Shown here: positions 1 through 9,451 of the stretch, piece after piece
Layout of the letters: the number at the start of each line of letters is the position of its first letter
Position numbering within the stretch: the stretch's first letter is position 1
Assembly: GCF_019352175.1 (NCBI RefSeq)
Contig: NZ_JACBYI010000012.1
Span: 108,451-172,450, forward strand
Direction of reading: 5' to 3'
Length of the DNA: 64,000 nt
Source: Paenibacillus sp. S150
Lineage (GTDB): Bacteria; Bacillota; Bacilli; Paenibacillales; Paenibacillaceae
Translations under genes and position numbers: made by a program
Notes under the pieces: generated by a model
Told to the model about the DNA's origin: nothing
The model's input: the letters and a program-made list of their open reading frames with translations, nothing else
Databases searched by the model: none

Positions 1-1275
1 CGTGATTGTTTCATCGCCGGGCATCAATTTCCAGCCATTCTTCAAAACATATTTCAGCCATGATCCGGCAAACCAGGAGGTCACCAGAGCTAAAATTATC
101 AGGATACAGAAAAATTCTTCATTAATAATGCCTTGCGAATAGGTTACAGTGGCCAAGACAATGCACGGGCCTCCTCTTGCATTCATGCTTACGGCAAAAT
201 TCATGCTGGTAAGCCGGTCACAATGAATAAGCCTGCAGGTTGCATAAACCACAATCCCTTGAACCAGTAAGGTAAATACCAGGTAGATCAAGAAGAACAA
301 AATATCGAAATCCTTCACCAGGTTTAGACCCAAACCCACTATGGAAAAATACAGCGGAATGAAAAAAGAAAAGGATATTCCTTTTATACTGCTTTCAATT
401 TTCTCGCATAATTCCTCCGGAAAGGCCATTTTGATCGCAATTCCGGAGAGCAGAGCTCCAAACATCATATCAACGCCCAAATATCCGGAAGCCGCCGATA
501 GTATTAGAAGAATCAGGATGAAATATCCAAGAAACGATGATCTGTATAGGAAATTAGCTTTTTTCATGGTTATGGCTCTCAGCAAAAAAGGAATAACCAG
601 AAGACATAGCAGCATGAACCCCACAGTCACACCCAGGCTATTAAATAGAGAGGCTGAACTGTCTGTCTGCTCTGAGGAAACCATCCCCGAAGCAATAGCC
701 AGGGCAATCCACAAGATCACATCATGAATTCCGGCTACAAAAATAACGATTTTGGCAAACCGGGAATGAGCGATGCCCAAATCCAGGAAAATTTTTGAAA
801 TAACCGGTATGGAAGTAACTGCAATCGAAATAGAAATAACAATTTGCAGCGCAATGGGATTATTAGATGAGCCCAGGAATTGATTTATGTTAAACATGGA
901 GGAGAATAACCAACCTGCTAGAAATGGGAGAGTTGTGGAAGCGATGATGAGGCTTAGCGCAATCTTGCCATCTTCCCTCTTTAATCGGGTATGAAATTTC
1001 AGACCGGTATGAAACATAAGGAGGATTAGTCCCAACTGGTATATGAGTCCAAAAAGCTGGCCTTCGCTTTCAAACCCCAGAAAGAGAGATGTATAAAAAT
1101 CCGGAAAAATCTGTCCTATAAACGTTGGCCCTAATATTAATCCTCCGGCCACTTCACCAATTACCCTTGGAATAAAGAGACGCTCTGCGATGAATCCCAA
1201 GGTATTGGCACATAATAAAAGCAGTATAAGGGCTGAAAAAAATCGGGTTATTTCTGAAGAATCGATATGGAACAT
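1..1275 (-). CDS. Cation:proton antiporter (CPA2 family), 3' end cut by window edge
   Basis: An open frame runs from an ATG at 1275 to the window edge with no stop (425 codons visible). The protein is strongly hydrophobic with about a dozen membrane segments. It carries a typical N-terminal stretch ending in VIGEVAGGLILGPTF and later LIYQLGLILLMFHTGLKF, as in the Na+/H+ exchanger membrane domain of the KefB/NhaA-like CPA2 group. It would exchange Na+ or K+ for H+ across the cell membrane. An AGAGG element sits about 6 bases before the ATG. It is divergent from the phosphoesterase gene at 1514. The ion specificity cannot be read from the sequence. The gene is more AT-rich than most of the window. 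Confidence 0.85.
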   Translation of the reverse strand, partial: MFHIDSSEITRFFSALILLLLCANTLGFIAERLFIPRVIGEVAGGLILGPTFIGQIFPDFYTSLFLGFESEGQLFGLIYQLGLILLMFHTGLKFHTRLKREDGKIALSLIIASTTLPFLAGWLFSSMFNINQFLGSSNNPIALQIVISISIAVTSIPVISKIFLDLGIAHSRFAKIVIFVAGIHDVILWIALAIASGMVSSEQTDSSASLFNSLGVTVGFMLLCLLVIPFLLRAITMKKANFLYRSSFLGYFILILLILSAASGYLGVDMMFGALLSGIAIKMAFPEELCEKIESSIKGISFSFFIPLYFSIVGLGLNLVKDFDILFFLIYLVFTLLVQGIVVYATCRLIHCDRLTSMNFAVSMNARGGPCIVLATVTYSQGIINEEFFCILIILALVTSWFAGSWLKYVLKNGWKLMPGDETIT

Positions 1276-1513
1276 TATCATCCTCTCTTTCTCAAGAAAA
1301 CTCCAGTAGCAGAAAAAGGAAAAATATTAAATTAACTAGGTTATTATGTAAAATAATATTATCTGATCCATTGGATGAAATCAATTGCTTTTAGAAAATA
1401 TTCATATATTCATATTTCTAGTTTATATGCAATTTTTATGTATAATTATGTTGTATATTCTATATATGTTTTCTTCACTGGATTTCCAAAAAAATGGAGG
1501 GAATGATTATATC

Positions 1514-2251
1514 TTGGATAAAATGATCCGGATCGCCGTTATTTCTGATGTGCATGGCAACCGATTGGCTCTGGAGGCCGTTTTAGAGGATATCAGGCAT
1601 CGGAGGGTTGATCAAATTGTTAACTTAGGCGATGTTCTGTATGGTCCGCTCGACCCGCTGGGAACCGCAGCACTGTTAATTGATCAAAAGATCATAACTA
1701 TTATGGGGAACTGTGATGAAATTCTGCAGGAGGAGCACTCTGATGAGGATACCTTTAAATTTGTAAAGCCGCTTTTAACCGGTGAGATAATGGAATGGAT
1801 CAGCGGTTTCCTCCCAACCTGGTCTTATGAAAATCTACTTTTTTGCCATGGGACTCCCGGTTCTAACCATACATATCTTCTCGAAGAAATCACCCCGCAC
1901 AACAAGCGGCTCAAGAGTCCGGCCAGTCTGCAGGAAGAGCTGTCCGCATATCAAGAGCACATTGTTATTTGCGGCCACAGCCATATGGAGAGAACCGTAA
2001 TCCTTCCTGACGGGAAAATCATTGTAAATGCAGGAAGCGTGGGGCTTCCTGCATATGACGATCCCTTCCCTTTCCCCCATCAGATGGAATCAGGCACTCC
2101 TCATGCGAAATACGCACTTCTCAGCCACTCCGAGGGGGGATGGAACATAGAGCATATCAAAGTATCTTATGATTGGTTCACAACTGCCGCTCTGGCCAGA
2201 TCAAACGGACGTGAAGATTACGCCGTTGCCATCGAAAGCGGAAAAATGTAA
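1514..2251 (+). CDS. Metallophosphoesterase (YfcE/calcineurin-like family)
   Basis: This is a 245-residue calcineurin-like phosphoesterase. The metal-binding motifs occur in order: ISDVHGN near the N-terminus, NLGDVLYGP, MGNCDE, then CGHSHMER and NAGSVGLP. Such proteins hydrolyse phosphomono- or diesters with two metal ions in the cytoplasm; the substrate is unknown. I place the start at TTG 1514, which lies 12 bases after GGAGGG. An ATG at 1523 is an alternative. The frame stays open to an ATG at 1385, but that extension is hydrophobic low-complexity sequence and is unlikely to be translated. It converges with the adenine deaminase gene. Confidence 0.85.
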   Translation: MDKMIRIAVISDVHGNRLALEAVLEDIRHRRVDQIVNLGDVLYGPLDPLGTAALLIDQKIITIMGNCDEILQEEHSDEDTFKFVKPLLTGEIMEWISGFLPTWSYENLLFCHGTPGSNHTYLLEEITPHNKRLKSPASLQEELSAYQEHIVICGHSHMERTVILPDGKIIVNAGSVGLPAYDDPFPFPHQMESGTPHAKYALLSHSEGGWNIEHIKVSYDWFTTAALARSNGREDYAVAIESGKM

Positions 2252-2282
2252 TGCACCCGGACAAATGCCGGCACAGCAACCA

Positions 2283-4007
2283 TCACTCTTCCCCAAGCGG
2301 AAACAGCAGCGGTACAACCCGCCCGGTGCCTACATCGATCAGGCCGTGGTCCGTGATTTTGAGTGCCGGGCTGACCGGCAGCGAATGAGTGCTGATGGAC
2401 ATAATCGGATTGTAATGATTGTAGCCCAGCGATTCCATGGCCTTCCGCAGCTCCTGCACACGCTCCGCAGTCTCTTCAAGCGGCGCTTCGGTCAGGATGC
2501 CGCCAACAGGCAGTGCAAGCAGGGCGAGCACCTCGCCGCCCGCGACAACGCAGAAGCCGCCTTGCGCGGCAATCACCGCATTGGCCGCTGCAGCCATGTC
2601 CTCCGGGTCATGGCCCACGACCAGCAGATTGTGGTTGTCGTGCGAATACGTTGTAGCAATCGCGCCGCGCGTAATCGTATCGCCGCCGATCAGGCCATAG
2701 GCGCGGTTGCCGTTCTTGCCGTACCGCTCGAAGGTGGCGATCAGGCCGTAGCCGCTCTTCTGCCACTCCAGAAGACCCTCCTTAACGACGGCTTCCGCGT
2801 GCTTTTCCTCGGTAAATGTGGAGATGCTGTTGACCATCATCACCCGGGAACCGCAGCGGCCGTCCGGCAGCTCCGAAGGCACCGCAAAATCAGCTGCGGA
2901 CAGAGGGGTCAGCTGCACGCTGCGGTAGAAATGCGCCGGGAAGCGCGGTCCCGTCTCCGGCTGCGGAAGCGGCAGCTTGCGGTCATAGACCCGGCCCCCC
3001 CGCTTGTAGACCGCCTCAATCGCGAAGCTGCTAAGATCCGACAGCAGCAGATAATCGGCGGTTTTGTTCGGCGCGATGACTCCGCGGTCATCCAGCTTCA
3101 TCCGCCGGGCCGGGGTGAACGTGGCCGCATAGAGCGCATCCTCCGGCGCCATGCCCATGGCTACCGCTTTGCGCACAAGATGGTCAAGATGCCCCGTCTT
3201 CACCAGTGAATCCGTCATTACATCATCGGTCACGAAGCAGAAATGCTCGCTGACCGGATGGCGCAGCAGGTAATCCACCACCTCCGGAGTCATCGACTTC
3301 TCCTGAATCTCGATGAACATTCCCGCCGCAATCCGCGCCTTAAGGCCTTCAATGCTCTGGTGGGTATGATCCGAATCGATTCCCGCATAGATCAGGCGGT
3401 GCAAATCAAGGTCGAGCAGCTTAGGCGTATGCCCCTCAATTACAAGACCCGGATAACGGCTGCGGACATGCTGGAGGATGCGGTTGCTTTTTCCGTCAGG
3501 GTCACGGATGACATCCACATAATTCATCACTTCGCCCAGGCAGATCATCCGCTCCGTCTCCATCAGCTCATCGATATCCTCGATTTCGATTGAACCGCCC
3601 GTCGTCTCCAGCGGAGTTGCCGGCACCGAGCTGGGAATAGAGTAGAACATGTCTACCTGGCAATCCCGGCTGGCCCGGATCATCTTATGCACGCCCTCAA
3701 CCCCGAATACATTGGCCATCTCATGCGGCTCGGGAACAATCGTGGTTACCCCATGGCGCAGAATGCCATAAGAAAAGGTCTCCGGGGTAATCATCGTGCT
3801 CTCGATATGCAGATGGATATCAATCAGGCCGGGTACCATATACAGCCCCTCTGCCCGGATTACTTCCTGTGCGGTGAACGTTTCCTCCCCAAGCGGACCG
3901 ATATAGAGAAACCGCCCGTCCTTCACGGCCACATTCGCGTGCTCAAACCGTTTATAGTAACTGTTGTACACCTTAGCGTTCAGTATAAGTTGATCAGTAA
4001 TCATCAT
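2283..4007 (-). CDS. ade: Adenine deaminase
   Basis: This 574-residue protein has the usual length and motifs of the Ade/AdeC amidohydrolase family, which deaminates adenine to hypoxanthine. Visible motifs are the metal-binding DIHLHIEST, VPEPHEMANVFG, the EGHTP segment and a FVTDD segment followed by the C-terminal adenine deaminase domain with HDNHNLLVVG. It is the last gene of a minus-strand operon with a PotABCD-type importer and a nucleoside hydrolase, 20 bases after the ATPase gene. That context fits conversion of imported or released adenine into the purine salvage pool. The start is the first of two consecutive ATGs, after an AGAGGAG element. Confidence 0.93.
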   Translation of the reverse strand: MMITDQLILNAKVYNSYYKRFEHANVAVKDGRFLYIGPLGEETFTAQEVIRAEGLYMVPGLIDIHLHIESTMITPETFSYGILRHGVTTIVPEPHEMANVFGVEGVHKMIRASRDCQVDMFYSIPSSVPATPLETTGGSIEIEDIDELMETERMICLGEVMNYVDVIRDPDGKSNRILQHVRSRYPGLVIEGHTPKLLDLDLHRLIYAGIDSDHTHQSIEGLKARIAAGMFIEIQEKSMTPEVVDYLLRHPVSEHFCFVTDDVMTDSLVKTGHLDHLVRKAVAMGMAPEDALYAATFTPARRMKLDDRGVIAPNKTADYLLLSDLSSFAIEAVYKRGGRVYDRKLPLPQPETGPRFPAHFYRSVQLTPLSAADFAVPSELPDGRCGSRVMMVNSISTFTEEKHAEAVVKEGLLEWQKSGYGLIATFERYGKNGNRAYGLIGGDTITRGAIATTYSHDNHNLLVVGHDPEDMAAAANAVIAAQGGFCVVAGGEVLALLALPVGGILTEAPLEETAERVQELRKAMESLGYNHYNPIMSISTHSLPVSPALKITDHGLIDVGTGRVVPLLFPLGEE

Positions 4008-4027
4008 GTATGCTCCTCTTATGAGCG

Positions 4028-5083
4028 CTACTGCACCAGCACCAGCTTCTCTTTTGGAAAATAAACCGTTACCCGCTCCCCTTGGCTGAAGGGCTGCTCC
4101 ATCTCCTGATTGACGGTAAATACGCCAAGCTCCGTCTCCACCTGATACTGATAGCTGCGGCCCAGATACGTGCTGACCTGCACTGTGCCGGGCAACGTGT
4201 TCCCGGAATCCGCCGGGCCGCTGAGCAGCTGCAGATCATCCGGGCGGATCGCCCCCAAGAGGCCGGTGTTGCCTTCGCCGTCCGGACGCTTGACTCCCAG
4301 AAATTTCAGCGCCCCACGGCTCAGCTCAATATCCGCGCCTTCATCATTCCTGCCGTCAAAGGAGATAAAGTTCCCGAACCCGATGAACCGGGCCACAAAC
4401 TCACTGGCCGGATACTTGAAAATCGCCGGTGGCTGGTTAAGCTGCTCGATCTTGCCGTTATTCATGACGGCCACCTGGTCGGAGATGGAGAAGCATTCCT
4501 CCTGGTCATGGGAGACATACACGGTCGTAATGCCCAGCTCCTGCTGGATGCGGCGGATTTCCACCCGCATATTCACCCGCAGATTCGCATCCAGATTGCT
4601 GAGCGGCTCGTCGAACAGGAGCAGGTCCGGCTCAATCACCAGCGCCCGGGCAATCGCCACCCGCTGGCGTTGTCCGCCGGATAAGGCGGCCGGAAGCCTT
4701 TTCTCAAAGCCGCCCAGACTGACAATTTCCAGCATCCGGGTAACCCGCTTGCGCACCTCCGCCTCCTTCAGCTTGCGCAGCCTGAGGCCGAACGCCACAT
4801 TGTCGTACACCGACAGATGCGGGAACAGCGCATAGTTCTGAAACACAAAGCCGAAATTCCGCTTTTCCACCGGAACCCTGGTGTAGTCCTTCCCCGAGAA
4901 CATGAAATTGCCCGCTTCCGCGTTCAGGAATCCGGCGATCAGCCGCAGCGTGGTCGTTTTGCCGCAGCCGCTCGGTCCGAGCAGGGAGAGAAGCTGCCCT
5001 TTGGCCAGCGACAGGTTGAAATCTTCCAGGATCAGGCGGTTGTCATAAGCAACCGATACATGTTCCAGACTTAAGAGCGCCAT
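4028..5083 (-). CDS. ABC transporter ATPase, PotA-like
   Basis: A 351-residue ATPase subunit with Walker A GPSGCGKTT, Q-loop FVFQNYALFPHL, signature LSGGQRQRVAIARAL, Walker B LLLFDEPLSNLD, a switch His in VSHDQEE, and a C-terminal TOBE-like region. It belongs to the spermidine/putrescine-iron-thiamine (CUT1-like) importer ATPase group. It powers the importer formed with the two permeases and the lipoprotein of this operon. The substrate is more likely a purine compound than a polyamine, because the operon also encodes a nucleoside hydrolase and an adenine deaminase; this is inference. Confidence 0.93.
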   Translation of the reverse strand: MALLSLEHVSVAYDNRLILEDFNLSLAKGQLLSLLGPSGCGKTTTLRLIAGFLNAEAGNFMFSGKDYTRVPVEKRNFGFVFQNYALFPHLSVYDNVAFGLRLRKLKEAEVRKRVTRMLEIVSLGGFEKRLPAALSGGQRQRVAIARALVIEPDLLLFDEPLSNLDANLRVNMRVEIRRIQQELGITTVYVSHDQEECFSISDQVAVMNNGKIEQLNQPPAIFKYPASEFVARFIGFGNFISFDGRNDEGADIELSRGALKFLGVKRPDGEGNTGLLGAIRPDDLQLLSGPADSGNTLPGTVQVSTYLGRSYQYQVETELGVFTVNQEMEQPFSQGERVTVYFPKEKLVLVQ

Positions 5084-5117
5084 TGCGTTATGCCTCCGTA
5101 TCTTTTGGTGAAATAAT

Positions 5118-5906
5118 CTATCTCTTGGTAAAATAGGCGAATCCCATCAGCCGCTCGATGACGAACATCAGCGCCGCCGTCAGCACCATCAGAATGACCG
5201 AAATGGCGGCAATCGTAGGATCGAAGTAATTTTGCACATAGGTCAGCATTTGAATCGGCAGCGTGCTGATTCCCGGACCGGTCATGAACACGGAAATGTC
5301 CACATTATTGAAGGATTCCAGAAAAGCGATCAGAACCGCCGCCAGAATGCCGGAGCGTATATTGGGCAGGACTATTTTGAAGAAGGTATACACTCTCGTA
5401 GCTCCCAGGCTCTGCGCGGCCTCTTCCACGGCAAAATCAAAATTCTCCAGACTGGAGGCAATTACCCGGATAATAAAAGGCAGCATGATCACGGTATGTC
5501 CAATCAGCAGTCCCGCCACAATCGGCAGACCGTACACCACAATCAGGTAGCGCAGCAGCGTGAAGCCCAGCACAATCCCGGGAATCAGCACCGGCGACAG
5601 GAAAATCGCATTCAGCGTGTCCCGCCCGCGAAAGCGGTAACGGCTCAGCGCGTAGGCCGCAGGCACACCCAGCATAAGCGCCAGCAGATTGCCGAGCAGC
5701 GAGATCATTATCGAGGTCTTGAAGGTCTCCATGAACGCGCTGACCTCGAAGATATTGCGGTACCACCGCAAGGATAGGCCCTCCGGGGGGAATTTCAGGA
5801 CCGTGCCCGGCTCAAAGGAAGTAACGGATATAATGACGAGCGGGCCCAGCAAAAAAATAAAGACCACCAGCGTGTACAAGGACAGCGCGCGGTTTCCTTC
5901 CTTCAT
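5118..5906 (-). CDS. ABC transporter permease, PotC-like
   Basis: A 262-residue membrane protein with about six transmembrane helices and the EAA loop seen as FAVEEAAQSLGATRVYTFFK. It matches the size and order of PotC-type inner-membrane subunits. Only four bases separate it from the upstream permease, so translation is probably coupled. It forms half of the membrane channel of the putative purine-nucleoside importer. Confidence 0.9.
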   Translation of the reverse strand: MKEGNRALSLYTLVVFIFLLGPLVIISVTSFEPGTVLKFPPEGLSLRWYRNIFEVSAFMETFKTSIMISLLGNLLALMLGVPAAYALSRYRFRGRDTLNAIFLSPVLIPGIVLGFTLLRYLIVVYGLPIVAGLLIGHTVIMLPFIIRVIASSLENFDFAVEEAAQSLGATRVYTFFKIVLPNIRSGILAAVLIAFLESFNNVDISVFMTGPGISTLPIQMLTYVQNYFDPTIAAISVILMVLTAALMFVIERLMGFAYFTKR

Positions 5907-5910
5907 ATTC

Positions 5911-6729
5911 TCACCCCTTCGGATTTAAGCGGTTGGCCCAGGCATTCATCAGCCCCACAACCACAAAAGTAATAGCAATCATAATCACGGCGATGACCGA
6001 GGCTGCCTGCCAATCGTTCAGCGTCATGGCGTTCTGATACAAAAAGGTGGAGACCACCCGTTCCTTGCCCCCGAGCAGCGCCGGTGTGGTATACGCCGTC
6101 AGACTGCCCACGAACACCAGAATCCCTCCGATGATCAGTCCCGGGACAGTCAGCGGGAAGGTGATTTGGCGGAACGCCGTAAACGGGGAAGCTCCCAGAC
6201 TGCGCGCCGCCCGGACCAGCTCATGGTCCAGATTCTCCATGACTCCCAGCAGCGTGATGATAATCAGCGGCAGAAACAGATGCACAAGCCCGATCATCAT
6301 CGCCGTCGGCGTATAGAGAATATCCAGCGGCTTCCCGATCAGCCCGGTGTTCACCAGAAAGGAGTTGATCAGCCCTTTTTTGCCGAGAATAATCATCCAG
6401 CTGAAGGAACGTACAACCGGACTTGTCAGCAGCGGAAAAATCGACAGCGCCAGCAGAATGCTCTTCTTGCGTGCGCTTGCGCGCGAGATATAATAAGCCG
6501 CAGGGTAACCGAGCACCATGCAGACCAGCGTGGTCACGGCACTTACCCGGAGCGTGGTCAGCAGGATGCGGTTAAAGTATCCGTCGCGGAAAAAATGCAA
6601 ATACCCTTCCAGCGTCAGCTTCCCGTCCTGCACGAACGTGGAGGCAATGGTCAGCGTAATGGGTATGAGCATGAACACCGCCAGGAACAGCAGTCCCGGC
6701 AGCAGGAGATAGATTGCTTTTTTGTTCAT
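5911..6729 (-). CDS. ABC transporter permease, PotB-like
   Basis: A 272-residue polytopic membrane protein. Its EAA loop is ELVRAARSLGASPFTAFRQI, typical of PotB-type permeases. Its N-terminus is a short cytoplasmic stretch followed by a long hydrophobic helix. Its start lies one base after the nucleoside hydrolase stop and it precedes the PotC-like gene, the usual order in this importer class. Function follows from the operon: the second membrane subunit of the importer. Confidence 0.9.
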   Translation of the reverse strand: MNKKAIYLLLPGLLFLAVFMLIPITLTIASTFVQDGKLTLEGYLHFFRDGYFNRILLTTLRVSAVTTLVCMVLGYPAAYYISRASARKKSILLALSIFPLLTSPVVRSFSWMIILGKKGLINSFLVNTGLIGKPLDILYTPTAMMIGLVHLFLPLIIITLLGVMENLDHELVRAARSLGASPFTAFRQITFPLTVPGLIIGGILVFVGSLTAYTTPALLGGKERVVSTFLYQNAMTLNDWQAASVIAVIMIAITFVVVGLMNAWANRLNPKG

Positions 6730-6730
6730 A

Positions 6731-7693
6731 CTAACGGCTCCCGTCCTTCTTCGGCTCTTGGTTCAGGCTATTGATGAAGCACTCCAGAAAAGCGGGCGCG
6801 TCCACCTCCAGACAGACGCTGGCATTCGGCGGACGGTTCAGCCGGTTCTGGAAATCGCAGACAGTCTGCCCATCGCACAGCTCGCTGCGGGTCTCCACGT
6901 CCACATAGTAATCCTGCACAGTAACAAACCCGCGGTTCAGCGCCACACCCACCGCCAGCGGATCGTGCAGGGCACAGGCCTGGACACCGTTGCGCTCATA
7001 ATACCGCGCCCGGTAGCCGGAGGTACTTGTCTCCACATAGCCGCGGATTTGCGGGTGGAATAGCTTGGCAATATCGTCCGCACCCAGCAGCGCCCGGCGG
7101 GTAACATCCAGGCCCACCAGCGTCAGCCGGGGGAAGCCCGCGGCGAACACCTGCTTCGCAGCTTCGGGATCGACATACATGTTGTATTCCGCTGTTGGTG
7201 TAATGTTGCCGCAGCCCTGTACCACACCGCCCATCACAATCACCTCGGCGGCATGCATGGCAAGCTCCGGGCATTTCTGCAGCGCATGGGCCAGGTTGGT
7301 CAGCGGCGCGGTCATAATCAGCGTGACCTCCCCGGGCTGCGCCAGTACCTGGCGGATGATGAAATCTTCCGCCGCTTCCGCTTCCGCCTGTCTGGCGACC
7401 AGCATATCGCCCAGCGCGCCGCCGATGCCGTCCGAGCCGTGAACACGGTGCTCGAACACCGCATCACGGACCAGCGGCTTATCGGCTCCGCGGTGGACCG
7501 GAATCTGCCCGGACACGCCGAGCAGCTCCAGAATCTTGCAGGTGTTGAGTGTGGCCTGCTCCAGCGAAACGTTGCCGCTGACCGTGGTGATGCCAACAAT
7601 TTCAAGCTGCCCGCTTGTCACCGCCAGCATAATCGCCAGCGCGTCATCCACGCCTGTGTCCACGTCCAGAATGACTTTTTTACGCCCGGTCAT
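6731..7693 (-). CDS. Nucleoside hydrolase (inosine-uridine preferring family)
   Basis: A 320-residue member of the IUNH family. The calcium-binding signature DVDTGVDDALAI is at the N-terminus. EYNMYVDPEAA and the C-terminal HDPLAVGVAL element are also present. It cleaves the N-glycosidic bond of ribonucleosides to free base and ribose. It has no signal peptide, so it should act in the cytoplasm after uptake. It lies two bases from the lipoprotein gene and directly before the permease genes. With adenine deaminase at the operon end, this suggests the route imported adenosine, then adenine, then hypoxanthine. Nucleoside preference cannot be deduced. Confidence 0.92.
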   Translation of the reverse strand: MTGRKKVILDVDTGVDDALAIMLAVTSGQLEIVGITTVSGNVSLEQATLNTCKILELLGVSGQIPVHRGADKPLVRDAVFEHRVHGSDGIGGALGDMLVARQAEAEAAEDFIIRQVLAQPGEVTLIMTAPLTNLAHALQKCPELAMHAAEVIVMGGVVQGCGNITPTAEYNMYVDPEAAKQVFAAGFPRLTLVGLDVTRRALLGADDIAKLFHPQIRGYVETSTSGYRARYYERNGVQACALHDPLAVGVALNRGFVTVQDYYVDVETRSELCDGQTVCDFQNRLNRPPNASVCLEVDAPAFLECFINSLNQEPKKDGSR

Positions 7694-7695
7694 CC

Positions 7696-8805
7696 TTAGC
7701 CGCCAATCTCACGGTTGAAGCGGTCCGTCCATTCCGTGATGTGCTCGTTCACAAAGGACATATCCAGCTTGCGCAGCTTGCCGATGACATCCGCCCCGTA
7801 AGTTACGCCCGCCGCCTCTTCCTCCGTCAGCACCACTTCTGTATTCACCGGAGAATCGACTTTCGCTTTGGCGGACTTCTCCTGCACTTCCTTGCTCAGC
7901 TGCCAGTTGATAAATGCTTCGGCAAGCTCCTTGTTGTCGCTGCCCTTCACTACATTGACTGTGTTCATTACGGCATATGCGCCTTCGGAGGGAGCTACGA
8001 ATTTGGCATCCGGCACGGCAGCCTGCAGGTCTTTAAAGTACATTTCCATAATTGGACCGCCGGCGATTTCCTCCTGGCCGAACATATTTACATACTCGGA
8101 GGTTTGGGAGTAGTATTTGACCACATTGCTGTCCAGCTCCTTCAGCTTCGTGAAGGCTTGATCCTCGTTAAACTCCGTACCGCCTGCCGCCACAGATGCC
8201 GCATCCACAATCATCGGACCGGCTGTAGCGGTAATGGCAGGCAGCGTCAGATTCTTATCGAACTTTGTCCACAGATCGCTCCAGGCCGTTACGTCGCCTT
8301 CAACGAGCGCCGGGTTATAGGCAATACCCAGACGGCCGACGGTATAGGCGGGACCATATTCTTCACCCAGCGGGGCTTTGGCGATGTCGTAGATGTTCTC
8401 GATATTCGGGATGTTGCTGCGGTCGACGGCTTCGAACAGACCTTCATTAATGGCTTGCTGCGCATAATAGTCCGACAGATACACTACATCCACATCGGAG
8501 CTGCCTTGGCGGATTTTGTTCAGACGCTCGGCGTTGTTCCCGATTTCGACGACAATCTTCACATTGTGCTCCTGCTCAAACGGCGCATAGACTGCCTCTT
8601 TGAAGAAGTCCTCGGAGAACCCCCATGTGGAAACAACCAGCTCCGTCGGTGCCCCCGCTTGTGTCGCTTCGGGTGCAGCCGTGGCAGCGTTGTTCGTGGC
8701 AGCACCGTTGGTAGCGGCGGCATTGTTTGTTGAGGCGTTATTGCCGCAAGCGGCAAGCACAGCAGTCAGTGTAAGGGCAAGGCCCGCGTTCATTATCTTT
8801 TTCAT
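7696..8805 (-). CDS. Extracellular solute-binding lipoprotein, PotD-like
   Basis: A 369-residue binding protein. The signal peptide begins MKKIMNAGLALTLTAVLAAC, and the lipobox LAAC predicts a lipoprotein. An Asn/Ala/Thr-rich linker of about 30 residues precedes the mature periplasmic-binding fold. The ligand-binding domain resembles PotD/PotF-type proteins (ELVVSTWGFSEDFFKEAV and PAYTVGRLGIAYNP). I chose the ATG at 8805, about ten bases after GGAGGT, over the in-frame ATG at 8823. It is the first gene of the operon. The ligand is unknown; a purine nucleoside is inferred from the neighbouring genes. Confidence 0.9.
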   Translation of the reverse strand: MKKIMNAGLALTLTAVLAACGNNASTNNAAATNGAATNNAATAAPEATQAGAPTELVVSTWGFSEDFFKEAVYAPFEQEHNVKIVVEIGNNAERLNKIRQGSSDVDVVYLSDYYAQQAINEGLFEAVDRSNIPNIENIYDIAKAPLGEEYGPAYTVGRLGIAYNPALVEGDVTAWSDLWTKFDKNLTLPAITATAGPMIVDAASVAAGGTEFNEDQAFTKLKELDSNVVKYYSQTSEYVNMFGQEEIAGGPIMEMYFKDLQAAVPDAKFVAPSEGAYAVMNTVNVVKGSDNKELAEAFINWQLSKEVQEKSAKAKVDSPVNTEVVLTEEEAAGVTYGADVIGKLRKLDMSFVNEHITEWTDRFNREIGG

Positions 8806-8965
8806 CAGTAAATAACCTCCCAAATGTTATATGCGGTACAATTCCGGCAGTATCATGCAGCTCAGGCAAGATGGGTCAGTCTACAGTCAAGCCCTCAAAG
8901 CAGCAAAACAAGAATTTGCAGCACCTCCCGTTGGTAATCAAAGTGATTAATTCCTTATTTTTTCA

Positions 8966-9010
8966 TAAAAAAAAGAAAAGTATTCTTGTGGGAACAAGAA
9001 CACTTTTCTT
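8966..9010 (-). terminator. Rho-independent terminator of the DUF2294-like gene
   Basis: A 17-base inverted repeat (8973-8989 with 8994-9010, one mismatch) is followed on the minus strand by a run of eight T. It lies between the DUF2294-like gene at 9107 and the purine operon, so it should separate their transcripts. Confidence 0.85.
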
Positions 9011-9106
9011 CGTAAAAACAAAGTAAAAGAGCTACCCGTTATAGAAGGACGGTCTTCGCTTAAGATAGATCAAAAACGAAAATCCGCAAATATCAGGTTA
9101 AAGCTG

Positions 9107-9451
9107 TCATTCTCCGGCCAGTATCATGTTCGTGAAGGCCCACTGGGTCGGCGCATCATAATCCCTGAGCAGAACCTCAATCGTTAGTCCCATCTCTGCT
9201 TCAAGCCTCTCCCTGAACCTCTTCTTAAACAGCAGCGACATCCGAAAATCCACTTCCTGCTTAAGCTCCGGCGCCTCGCCCTCCAGTGCGGCAGAACGCG
9301 GAGACCTGCGGTGCTTGGCGTGAAAGGTAATGACCTTGGAATCGACAGTGACACGGAGCAGGGTCGTACCGAAACCAAACAATTCCTTGGAGATCTCATT
9401 GTAGATCTGGCACATCTTCTTCTTCTGCTCGCTGTTTTCCAGTTCTGCCAT
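9107..9451 (-). CDS. DUF2294-like small protein
   Basis: A 114-residue soluble protein. The order of conserved pieces (IYNEISKELFGFGTTLLRVTV, a beta-rich middle, FRERLEAEMGLTIEVLLRDYD) resembles the DUF2294 family, whose biochemical role is not established. It has no signal peptide and no membrane helix. It appears to be a single-gene unit followed by a strong terminator. The start ATG at 9451 follows a GGTGG element. The family assignment is by recall of the pattern and is only moderately sure. Confidence 0.6.
   Translation of the reverse strand: MAELENSEQKKKMCQIYNEISKELFGFGTTLLRVTVDSKVITFHAKHRRSPRSAALEGEAPELKQEVDFRMSLLFKKRFRERLEAEMGLTIEVLLRDYDAPTQWAFTNMILAGE

Noticed and set aside
1385..1513. 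N-terminal hydrophobic extension of the phosphoesterase
   Set aside because: The extension is AT-rich low complexity, lies before the GGAGG site, and this family has no such leader.
2169..3209. A 346-codon frame overlapping the phosphoesterase end and the adenine deaminase gene
   Set aside because: Antisense to the well-supported adenine deaminase and has no protein-like motifs.
8806..8965. Purine riboswitch before the nucleoside/adenine operon
   Set aside because: I looked for the conserved purine aptamer core on the minus strand and did not find it; only the terminator of the upstream gene is clear.
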